A DNA stretch of 62,072 nucleotides from Chitinophagaceae bacterium (lineage in GTDB: Bacteria > Bacteroidota > Bacteroidia > Chitinophagales > Chitinophagaceae): the NCBI GenBank assembly GCA_947476485.1, contig CANJQU010000015.1, positions 1 through 62,072 on the forward strand, written 5' to 3'. A model generated the notes under the pieces. The model made no database searches and was not told the origin of the DNA. It saw only the letters and a program-made list of their open reading frames with translations. The position numbers and the translations under genes were made by a program. Shown here piece by piece: positions 27,264 through 35,400 of the stretch (its first letter is position 1; each line of letters begins with the position of its first letter).

Positions 27264-27413
27264 GAAATATAATTTTAATGATATTTTTAAACCGTTTTCG
27301 GAGATAATATGTTCAACGTTATGACGTGGAAAGTAGGAAGAACGTTAGTAAAGTAGTTAAAATATTTGTTTTAGCCTCACCCTAGATCCAGGCAGCAGTT
27401 CATCGATTTATCT

Positions 27414-27421
27414 TAAATTTG
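27414..27421 (+). promoter_or_regulatory. -7 box of the first antitoxin copy
   Basis: TAAATTTG, a perfect TAnnTTTG, lies 20 bp before the ATG at 27441. It is repeated exactly 242 bp downstream. Confidence 0.6.
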
Positions 27422-27440
27422 TAGTGCAAAAGGTTTTTTT

Positions 27441-27644
27441 ATGTCAAATGCTATGTTATATGCTGAGATTGGCTCACTCCCTGACAATCTACGATCGGAG
27501 GTTGCTGATTTTGTTGCGTTCCTTAAGCAGAAACATCAACCAAAGAAAGAAATCAAAGAGCGTCAATTTGGTGGGTTAAAGGGTGCTTTTATTATGTCAC
27601 CTGATTTTGATGAACCATTAGAAGATTTCAAAGAATACATGTGA
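27441..27644 (+). CDS. Antitoxin-like protein, copy 1 (DUF2281-like)
   Basis: The protein has 67 residues: MSNAMLYAEIGSLPDNLRSEV.DFV.FLKQK, then a basic linker and the C-terminal GGLKGAFIMSPDFDEPLEDFKEYM. The N-terminal helix resembles DUF2281 and the C-terminal motif is the typical toxin-binding tail of VapB-type antitoxins paired with PIN toxins. It is about 88% identical to the next gene; differences are mostly conservative. It is separated from the toxin by the second copy. Either copy could neutralise the toxin. Confidence 0.78.
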   Translation: MSNAMLYAEIGSLPDNLRSEVADFVAFLKQKHQPKKEIKERQFGGLKGAFIMSPDFDEPLEDFKEYM

Positions 27645-27655
27645 TGGAATTTCCT

Positions 27656-27663
27656 TAAATTTG
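27656..27663 (+). promoter_or_regulatory. -7 box of the second antitoxin copy
   Basis: TAAATTTG, a duplicate of 27414-27421, lies 20 bp before the ATG at 27683. It shows that the promoter was duplicated together with the gene. Confidence 0.55.
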
Positions 27664-27682
27664 TTGTACAAACGGTTGAATA

Positions 27683-27886
27683 ATGTCAAACGCAATGTTA
27701 TATGCAGAAATTGGCTCTTTACCCGATGATTTAAGATCGGAGGTTGCCGATTTTGTTGGATTCCTCAAGCAGAAACATCAACTCAAGAAAAAAATCAAAG
27801 AGCGCCAAATAGGTGGGTTAAAAGGATCTTTTATTATGTCGCCTGATTTTGATGAACCCATGGAAGAGTTTAAAGATTATATGTGA
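27683..27886 (+). CDS. Antitoxin-like protein, copy 2 (DUF2281-like)
   Basis: This is a tandem paralogue of the gene at 27441, 67 residues, starting exactly 242 bp later. The stop TGA overlaps the toxin ATG by one base (TGATG), so this copy is translationally coupled to the toxin. Differences from copy 1 include D for N at residue 15, G for A in the DFVGF segment and a charge change at the C-terminus (EEFKDYM). Confidence 0.8.
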   Translation: MSNAMLYAEIGSLPDDLRSEVADFVGFLKQKHQLKKKIKERQIGGLKGSFIMSPDFDEPMEEFKDYM

Positions 27887-28269
27887 TGAGGTATTTGTTG
27901 GATACGCACACATTTATTTGGTTTAGCGAAAACGATAAACTACTGTCCAAAAAGGCTGCAAAAGAAATAACTCATATAAATAATAGCTGTTTTCTCAGCA
28001 TTGCGAGTCTCTGGGAAATTGCGATCAAATCCAGTAACGGTAAATTAGATTTAAAAATCCCTTTTCAAGAAATTTATTCATTTCTATCAGCAAACAACAT
28101 CACCATTCTCCCAGTTGAAATGAATGATCTTTACACACTTCTTGCTCTTGAACATTTTCACAAAGACCCATTCGACAGAATAATTATTGCTCAGGGAATT
28201 TTTCAAAATCTTACTGTTATTACGGTAGATGGAAATTTCAGGCATTACCCTGTAAAATGCCTGTGGTAG
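27886..28269 (+). CDS. PIN-domain toxin (VapC-like)
   Basis: The protein is 127 residues from the ATG at 27886. The first PIN acidic residue is Asp6 in RYLLDTHTFIWF, the Glu is in SLWEIAIK, and the later acids are in KDPFDRIIIAQ and ITVDGNF. All positions needed for the Mg-dependent RNase site are present. Members with this N-terminus (LLDTHTFIW) form toxin-antitoxin pairs with DUF2281/VapB-like antitoxins. The likely target is RNA, often tRNA. It ends 4 bp before mutS2 on the same strand. Confidence 0.87.
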   Translation: MRYLLDTHTFIWFSENDKLLSKKAAKEITHINNSCFLSIASLWEIAIKSSNGKLDLKIPFQEIYSFLSANNITILPVEMNDLYTLLALEHFHKDPFDRIIIAQGIFQNLTVITVDGNFRHYPVKCLW

Positions 28270-28273
28270 TAAA

Positions 28274-30388
28274 ATGATGCAACTATACCCCGCACATGCG
28301 GCTGAATCGCTGGAGTTCCATAAAGTTTGTGACCTGCTGTTACAGAAGTGCCGGACAGATGCTGCGCGGGAGCGTGTGGACAATATCCGCTTCCACACCC
28401 GGCTGGACCATATGGAGCTGGAACTGACGCAGACGAATGAGTTTAAGAATTTGCTGCTGGCGGGGGATCATTTTCCCAATGAATTTACCAGGAGCATGCA
28501 GAAGGAATTAAAACTGCTCGTGATACCGGGAGGAGTACTTACCGGGGAGCAGCTACTGTCTTTTCATCAGCTTGCTCTGAACACACGCGATATACTTCAA
28601 TGGTTCAAAAAACATGACGACCTTTTTCCGGCGCTGCGGTTGCTGTGCAAGGACATCACCTATGAAAAGAAAATAACCGATACAATTACGAATGTTATAG
28701 ACGACAGTGGCATCGTGCGCGATACGGCATCGCAGGAACTGATGATCATACGATCGGAACTAGGCAAGGCGCGGCATGCTGCGCGGAGGACATTTGAAGG
28801 GGTACTACGCAAACTGAGCAAAGCAGGTTACCTGGCAGATATTTCAGAGAGCTTCCTGAATGGCAGGCGCACCGCTGCCGTACTGGCAGAGTATAAAAGG
28901 ATCGTAAAAGGTATACTGCACGGAGAAAGCGATACGCAGAAAACAGTTTTTATAGAGCCGGAGGAGACAATAGACCTTAATAACGAGATATTCTCACTGG
29001 AACGGGCAGAGACAAAGGAGATACACCGTATACTGGTGCAGGCCACAAAGGATCTATCAGAGTTCTCCGTGCAGCTGGAAGCATACTTTCAAATCTGCGG
29101 GATATATGACTACATCAGGGCTAAGGCACTGCTGGCGGTGGATATGAAGGCAAATATGCCACGACTGAGTCCCCATCCCGGTGTGCAATTGGAGAAGGCA
29201 TATCACCCGTTACTGTTCCTGCAAAATAAGAATAGCAACAAAACGACCGTTCCGCTGAACCTGACCTTAGACAGGCAAAACCGGATACTAATCATTAGTG
29301 GTCCGAATGCAGGGGGAAAGACTGTGGCCATGAAGACCATAGGCCTGCTGCAACTGATGGCGCAGGCAGGATTGCTTATCACTGCGGATGAAAATTCAGA
29401 GATGGGGATCTTCAGGCAACTGATGGTGCAGATAGGTGATACACAATCTATAGAACATGAACTGAGCACCTACAGCGCCCACCTGCAACACATGAAGTAC
29501 TTCATGGATTTTGCAAACGGGAAGACGCTGTTCTTTATAGACGAACTAGGCAGCGGATCAGATCCTGACCTGGGCGGGGCCTTTGCGGAGGCTATAGTTG
29601 AAGATCTTGCGGCAAAACATGCGCTGGGCATTATTACCACCCACTATCTGAATCTAAAAGTGATGGCGGGTAAGGTCCGGGGCATTTTTAACGGGGCTAT
29701 GGCGTTTGACGAAGAAAGACTGGAACCGCTGTACCGGCTCACCATAGGCAAGCCCGGCAGCTCCTACACCTTTGCGATAGCCCAGCGCAGCGGCTTGCCG
29801 GCACCCGTGATAGAACGGGCGAAACAACTTACGGCGCGGGAGCACTTTAAGCTTGATAAAATGCTGCATCATACTGAGCAGCAGTCGGTGAAACTGACGG
29901 GAAAAGAAAAAGAGCTGGATAAGCTGATAAAGGAAAATGAGCGGCTTAAAAAGCACTATGAAGAAGTTACAGACAGAGAAAAGCTGCGTCAGCAGCATGA
30001 AACCATAAAGCTGCAGAACAGCATTAAGAAAGAGGAACTGGACTATCTGCGCGATACGGAGCGAAAGTTCAAACAGATCATCCAGGACTGGAAAAAGACC
30101 GATAACAAGCAGGAAGTAATAAAGGCCGCAGAAAGTGTACTGTTTCGCAAGAAGCAGGTGGTTAATAATGCAGCAGCAGCAAAGAAGGCTGATAAAAACT
30201 ATGATACCATAGGCGGCAAACCGTTGATAGGTGACCTTGTCAGGAATAAGGAAAACCACCAGGTGGGGACGCTAACTGAACTGCGGGACAAACGGGCTAT
30301 TGTGAAGATCGGGAATATGCCTTTTACAGTGAATATTGATGAATGGGTAGTGGTGAGGAAGAAGGAGAAACCAGTGAAAACAACCTAG
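28274..30388 (+). CDS. mutS2: MutS2-type ATPase lacking the Smr domain
   Basis: The protein has 704 residues. N-terminal core helices are followed by the MutS-type ATPase with Walker A ISGPNAGGKTVAMKT (GPNAGGKT at 343-350), then GDTQSIEHELSTYSAHL and LFFIDELGSGSDP (Walker B and signature), and ITTHYLNLK. A long coiled coil (about 525-600) leads to a small KOW/SH3-like end (VGTLTELRDKRAIVKIG). The usual C-terminal Smr nuclease domain of about 80 residues is absent. MutS2 proteins limit recombination or rescue collided ribosomes; loss of Smr suggests a reduced or different activity. Confidence 0.88.
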   Translation: MMQLYPAHAAESLEFHKVCDLLLQKCRTDAARERVDNIRFHTRLDHMELELTQTNEFKNLLLAGDHFPNEFTRSMQKELKLLVIPGGVLTGEQLLSFHQLALNTRDILQWFKKHDDLFPALRLLCKDITYEKKITDTITNVIDDSGIVRDTASQELMIIRSELGKARHAARRTFEGVLRKLSKAGYLADISESFLNGRRTAAVLAEYKRIVKGILHGESDTQKTVFIEPEETIDLNNEIFSLERAETKEIHRILVQATKDLSEFSVQLEAYFQICGIYDYIRAKALLAVDMKANMPRLSPHPGVQLEKAYHPLLFLQNKNSNKTTVPLNLTLDRQNRILIISGPNAGGKTVAMKTIGLLQLMAQAGLLITADENSEMGIFRQLMVQIGDTQSIEHELSTYSAHLQHMKYFMDFANGKTLFFIDELGSGSDPDLGGAFAEAIVEDLAAKHALGIITTHYLNLKVMAGKVRGIFNGAMAFDEERLEPLYRLTIGKPGSSYTFAIAQRSGLPAPVIERAKQLTAREHFKLDKMLHHTEQQSVKLTGKEKELDKLIKENERLKKHYEEVTDREKLRQQHETIKLQNSIKKEELDYLRDTERKFKQIIQDWKKTDNKQEVIKAAESVLFRKKQVVNNAAAAKKADKNYDTIGGKPLIGDLVRNKENHQVGTLTELRDKRAIVKIGNMPFTVNIDEWVVVRKKEKPVKTT

Positions 30389-30423
30389 CTTTCGGTGACA
30401 GCAGGCCCCTACAAAACAAAAAC

Positions 30424-30453
30424 AGAGACGTCCCGTGAACACCGGACGTCTCT
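30424..30453. terminator. Bidirectional terminator mutS2/secG
   Basis: AGAGACGTCC pairs with GGACGTCTCT, with an inner GTG/CAC extension. AAAATTTT follows on the right and A-rich sequence lies on the left. It sits between convergent mutS2 and secG. Confidence 0.85.
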
Positions 30454-30472
30454 AAAATTTTACTGAACGAAA

Positions 30473-30760
30473 TTATTTTTTCTTTGCAGGGGTAGAAGAC
30501 TGAGTAGCAGTGTTGCTTTTGCTTCCGCCTTCGGGCTTCTGGAACAACGCCACTGATATGATGCACAGGAAAGCAATAGCGCCGATGAGGCCCCATGTTC
30601 CCTTTTCCATTACATCGCTGCTCTGCTTTACACCCATAACCTGTGAACTCATGCTGCCAAAGCTACCAGTAAGGCCACCGCCTTTAGGATTCTGTATCAA
30701 TATAAAGAACGCAAGTGCCACGCAGGCCAACAGTATTAGAATAATTACGATAGATATCAT
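30473..30760 (-). CDS. secG: Preprotein translocase subunit SecG
   Basis: The protein has 95 residues. Two hydrophobic helices (about 3-22 and 55-75) flank the family motif FILIQNPKGGGLTGSFG. The tail is Ser/Thr/Lys-rich. It is a membrane partner of SecYE that helps SecA-driven export. Its ATG overlaps the stop of the preceding TPR gene by 4 bp (ATGA), so the two are translationally coupled in the lptE-TPR-secG block. Confidence 0.92.
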   Translation of the reverse strand: MISIVIILILLACVALAFFILIQNPKGGGLTGSFGSMSSQVMGVKQSSDVMEKGTWGLIGAIAFLCIISVALFQKPEGGSKSNTATQSSTPAKKK

Positions 30761-31740
30761 GATTGCTTTTCCTTTAGAACTTCCTCTATTTTGCGGGCAA
30801 AGTAAGCGTTTTTTTGAGGATTTCGCAAACTTAATTTTCTATACATATCCATAGCCTTGTCATATTTACCCTGTTTGATATATATTTCGGCTAAAGATTC
30901 GCTGGCCAGGCCATCTTCCTTGGTTATGGAATTGACTGCCATTTCGAATACATTTTCGGGTATTTCTTCGTTTTCCTCCTCAAGCGCTGCGGCCAACTTT
31001 TCTTTCTGCCACATTGTTTTCAGCGCCTTCTGATCTTTCTTTTCCTCCTGCTGCTTCAGGGTGGTACTCTTGAAATGGAGCAACCATTCTGAGAAACTCA
31101 TCATTACCATGAGCGCTTTCTCGGCTTCTTCTTTTTCTTTATCCGAACTGATTTCGTCGGGCAATTCATCGGGTATCCGCTCGCCTTGCTGAAGGAAATA
31201 ATCCTGGGTATATACTGCGGAAATCAGTTCATCCGAATTCTCAATAATCGAAACTTTCTCGCCGGCAGGTAACTCTTCTATTTCATTTTCAGCCCCAGCA
31301 TCACCCTCCACAAGTTTTACCTCTTCTTGTTTTACGTCGATCACAGGTTCTTTAGCAGGTGAAGCGGCAACCAATACTTCGGGCTCAGCTATCACCTCAT
31401 CTATTTTTTGTGGCTCTCTGGCCTCTTTCTTTGCTTCCTGAAGGGGCTCTACCACGCTTTCAATGACAGGCGTGGAAATAACAACCGGCGGCTCCTTAAC
31501 AGCAGCATCAATAAAATCACAAAACAGCATCCAGTTACCAAGGTAGGGCTGCGCACTGCTCATCATTTTGGACGAAAAACCTTCTATTTTGATACTTTCG
31601 ACCGCAGCCGCATACCGTATAGGCACAAAGTAAGGATAGGCTTCCTGCCATGCCTTTATGCTGGCATTGTCTGCCACCGAAATAGTGGCGGGAGCATCCA
31701 GCAAAGCGGATATATATTGTATAGGAGATTGATCTGTCAT
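30757..31740 (-). CDS. TPR-like protein in the lptE-secG operon
   Basis: The start is at 31740 (MTDQSPIQYIS); the frame is open six codons further up. The protein has 327 residues. The N-terminal part (about 1-90) is globular. The middle (about 90-230) is acidic, low complexity and rich in Glu, Val, Ile and Pro, so probably disordered. The C-terminal 90 residues contain one to two tetratricopeptide-like units (LAEIYIKQGKYDKAMDMYRKL). There is no signal peptide, so it is cytoplasmic. It is 11 bp after lptE and overlaps secG. Function unknown, but its position is conserved in Bacteroidota. Confidence 0.75.
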   Translation of the reverse strand: MTDQSPIQYISALLDAPATISVADNASIKAWQEAYPYFVPIRYAAAVESIKIEGFSSKMMSSAQPYLGNWMLFCDFIDAAVKEPPVVISTPVIESVVEPLQEAKKEAREPQKIDEVIAEPEVLVAASPAKEPVIDVKQEEVKLVEGDAGAENEIEELPAGEKVSIIENSDELISAVYTQDYFLQQGERIPDELPDEISSDKEKEEAEKALMVMMSFSEWLLHFKSTTLKQQEEKKDQKALKTMWQKEKLAAALEEENEEIPENVFEMAVNSITKEDGLASESLAEIYIKQGKYDKAMDMYRKLSLRNPQKNAYFARKIEEVLKEKQS

Positions 31741-31751
31741 TCCGGAACCGG

Positions 31752-32255
31752 CTACCAATTTACGAAAGCTTTATTAAAAATGTCATCTGCCAGCTGATTT
31801 CCTATGTCTTCGATCAGGGCGGTCTTTACATTATCCAGTATCTGGGAGGCGTCAAAATCAGAAAATCGGGTGAAAGTCTGGGTGAAATTGGACTTTTCGT
31901 TCAAACGGTTTTTGAAGGTGATCTTTACACTCAATGTAAGCCTGTTCTTGGACGCGACCTGCACATTTGTGGCGCCAGTGACGGTGACCTCGTAAGCGGT
32001 AATGTCTCCGCTCATGTCGTAATCTGCATCCTCCCTGTTGACCGACGAAAGGCCGGTCTGTGACAGAATACGGCCGCGCAGCTTGTCGGTAAGCGTAGAT
32101 GCAAGACTGGGCTCTACATTCCGAGCCTTGTTTTCCAACAGGCGGATATTCAGGGTCTTACCTTCGATCGTTGCGCCAGAAAAACTATATACGTGACAGC
32201 CCGCCGCCAAAAAAAGCACAGGCAATAACAGCAATAAGGTGAGTTTGCTCCGCAT
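31752..32255 (-). CDS. lptE: LptE-like LPS-assembly lipoprotein
   Basis: The start at 32255 (MRSKLTLLLLLPVLFLAAGC) gives a clean lipobox with Cys20. The protein has 167 residues: CHVYSFSGATIEG..., then 'LTDKLRGRILSQTGLSSV' and the AYEVTVTGA strand. These are LptE features. LptE supports insertion of LptD into the outer membrane for LPS transport. It is the first gene of the leftward lptE-TPR-secG set. A perfect TATTTTTG box is placed 7 bp upstream of the start on the same strand (32263-32270). Confidence 0.82.
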   Translation of the reverse strand: MRSKLTLLLLLPVLFLAAGCHVYSFSGATIEGKTLNIRLLENKARNVEPSLASTLTDKLRGRILSQTGLSSVNREDADYDMSGDITAYEVTVTGATNVQVASKNRLTLSVKITFKNRLNEKSNFTQTFTRFSDFDASQILDNVKTALIEDIGNQLADDIFNKAFVNW

Positions 32256-32262
32256 TGGGACG

Positions 32263-32270
32263 CAAAAATA
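32263..32270 (-). promoter_or_regulatory. -7 box of lptE
   Basis: TATTTTTG on the minus strand (plus-strand CAAAAATA) matches TAnnTTTG and leaves a 7-nt leader before the lptE ATG. Confidence 0.5.
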
Positions 32271-32344
32271 CGAAAAAAATGGCGGGTAGGTAAATGGGAA
32301 CCACAGGGCTAATATTTGAGCTTCGGTCATGCCTACATATATTA

Positions 32345-32380
32345 AATACAAGGGCCGGTGTTCACACCAGCCCTTGTATT
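32345..32380 (-). terminator. Terminator of the adhesin gene
   Basis: AATACAAGGGC-C-GGTG pairs with CACC-A-GCCCTTGTATT (loop TTCA). It starts 20 bp beyond the adhesin stop and separates it from lptE. A T-run lies on the plus-strand side, so it may work best from the left. It still insulates the two genes. Confidence 0.7.
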
Positions 32381-32400
32381 TTTGCAAACCGCATGCTCAC

Positions 32401-35400
32401 TTAATTCCCGATCACGAAGTGGATCGTCTTATTCTCATTACCATTGCGCGCGATCAATACGTAGTTACCATTTGTAAGGTTGCTGCCCAGTGACACGTGG
32501 CTGTTGATCATACCGCCTGTTGCAGTGCCATTGCTGGTGTAAACAACCTGGCCAAGCATGTTTGTTACTTCGATAGTTACATTAACGTCTTTGTCTGTAC
32601 CTGCGATACCAGTAACAGTGAATGCCCCCTTGTTAGGAATTGGGAACAGCTTTACTTCGAAAGGAAGCGCATTTACAATTACGTCCGTTACTGTTTCAGT
32701 TGCAACACCCTTAGCAGCAACTATGTGCGTAATAGTAGCGTTACCGGGAGCAACTGCAGTTACAATTCCGTTTGCGTCAACTGTAGCGATGTTGTCATCG
32801 CTGCTGCTCCATTCGCCACCGAAAGTCTCATCAGCCATATTAACTATTGCACCTACGCTTGTAGTAGCAGTAGAAGCATATCTTGCTGCACTAGCAGTGA
32901 TCAGCTTAGCAGCCTGACCGATGCAACCGTATGAGTTGACCACAGTGTAGTATATGGTAGAATTACCGCCGCCGAATAAAGGGGTTACGATACCTGTAGC
33001 GCTGCCAATGGTCATGATGCCCGTATTGCTGCTGCTCCAGATACCACCGGGTGTAAGGTCAGACAATGTTACCGGGCCAGCCGCGAGAGATACTGACGAT
33101 GCACCTAAGATAGCAGTAACAACCGGTACAGGGTTAACAGAAACAACAGTTGTAATGAAGCAGCCGGAGGTAAGTGTGAAAGTCATGGTTGCAGTACCTA
33201 CTGATATGCCACTCACAGCTCCTGAACCAGAGATGGTAGCTACAGATGGCGTGCTGCTGTTCCAGGACATCGGATTTGCGCTTGTATCTGATAAGAAAGT
33301 TACAGAGCCAGTACATACGTTACGGTTGCCATTGATCGGTGCAGGACCGGGATTAACCGCTATGATACTAACCGCAGAGCAGCCAGTAACCGGTGATGTG
33401 TAGCTAATCATTATTCCACCTGCAGAAATGCCGGTTACACGTCCTGAAGCATCAACCGATGCATGTCCGTTGCTACCGCTCCAGGAACCACCCGGAGTGA
33501 GATCAGCGAGGGTAATTGTTGCACCAGGACATACGTTTGAAGGACCGGTGATGCCTGCTGGATTTGCATTAACGGTAACATTAATTGCAGCCCTGCAACC
33601 GGCAGGAGCCACCAATGTGTAATACATTGGAACAACGCCCGCATTGTTACCAGTCACTACGCCGGCAGGACTGATAGTAGCTGTAGATGGGATGGCACTT
33701 GTCCACACACCGCCGGGAGTAGCATCAACCAGCATCATGCTCGCACCCATGCATACTGTGCCAGGTCCGGCAATAGCAGCAGGAACAGGATACACAGTAA
33801 GTACGCTTGTTACGGTAGTTCCCCAAACTGTATAGCTGAGCGTTGCTGTACCTACAGAAACACCGGTAACCAGACCCGTTGTCGGAACAACGGTTGCAAC
33901 AGCGGTATCCGCACCATTGATAGAGAAGATGCCACCGGTTGTACCATTCCAGAATGCAGCAGTACCACCTACGCAAGCGAAGAAAGCAGGACCTGTGATC
34001 TGTGATACAAATACTACAGGGCTATCAACAGTGATCAGCTTAGTAGCAAAAGCGCTACCGCAAAGATTGCTGAGCGAATATGTGATGGTAACAGTACCAG
34101 GATAAACACCGCTAACAAGGCCGCCTGCTACAGATGCATAAGGATTGCTGGTTGTCCAGGTGCCAACACCAACTGTGTCGGTCAAAACTATAATGCCTGA
34201 ATAAGCTACATGCGACGGTCCGGTGATCACACCCGGATCAGGCAAAGGCTTGATGCGTATGATCCTGGAGGCAACCGCAGTACCGCAGCCATTAGTTACA
34301 GAGTAGGAGATAGCAGCAGGTCCGCCAGTTAAGCCAGTTACAAGGCCTGAAGCATCAACGGCAGCGACACTTGCCGCGCCTGAGCTCCAAACACCGCCGG
34401 AAGTCATGTTTGTGAACAGTGTGGGTATTGCAACGCAGATGCTGTCTATACCGTTAACTACGCCGGCATAAGGCAGTGCATTTACCGCCATAGGGCTGGT
34501 GACGGTAAGAGAACCGCAGCTATTTGATACGGTATAAGATATTGTGGCACTTCCTGCTGCAACACCAGTTATTAAACCTGCTGCGTCGGTTGAAGCTATA
34601 GCGTTGTTGCTGCTGCTCCAAACACCGCCAGCCGCCGTATTACCTAAAGCTGTTGTTGCGCCGATACATACCGAGGCATTACCAGTGACAGGAGCAACGA
34701 CAGGCATTGGGTTAACGATGATGCTGCCTGTTGCAACCGCAGAGCCGCAGCTATTAGAAACAGTATAAGAGATAGTAGCAGCACCAGCAGAAACGGCCGA
34801 AACTACACCTGCTGCATCTACAGTTGCAATACTTGCATCGCCGGTGCTCCATACGCCACCAGCTATTGTATTGTTAAGGCTGGCTGTAGCGCCTGCGCAT
34901 ACAGTAGCGCTGCCGCTAACTGTACCGGCATCAGGTAAAGAACCAACAGTCACCTCATTGATGGCAACCGCCGCACCGCAGCTATTACTTACGGTATAAG
35001 AGATAGTAGCAGCACCTGCACCAACGATGGCGACAACACCTGCAGCATCAACTGTAGCAACGGTTGCATCGCCAGTGCTCCAGGCACCACCGCTAACGCT
35101 GCTGTTCAGGTTAAGTGCAGCGCCCATACAAGCTACGTTTCCGCCGGTTATTGTACCTGCATCGGGAACCGAGCTAACATTTACAGTGCTGTTTGCGACT
35201 GAAGAACCACAAGTATTGTTTATGGTATAATTGATACTTGCTACGCCGGCAGCCATACCAGCTACAACGCCGCTTGCGTCAACTGTAACAACGGCTTCAT
35301 TTGCTGAGCTCCAAACTCCACCAACAACTGTATTATTAAGTGTTGCATGCGCGCCTACGCAAATGTTGGCGCCCGCTGTTATTGTACCAGCATCCGGCAA

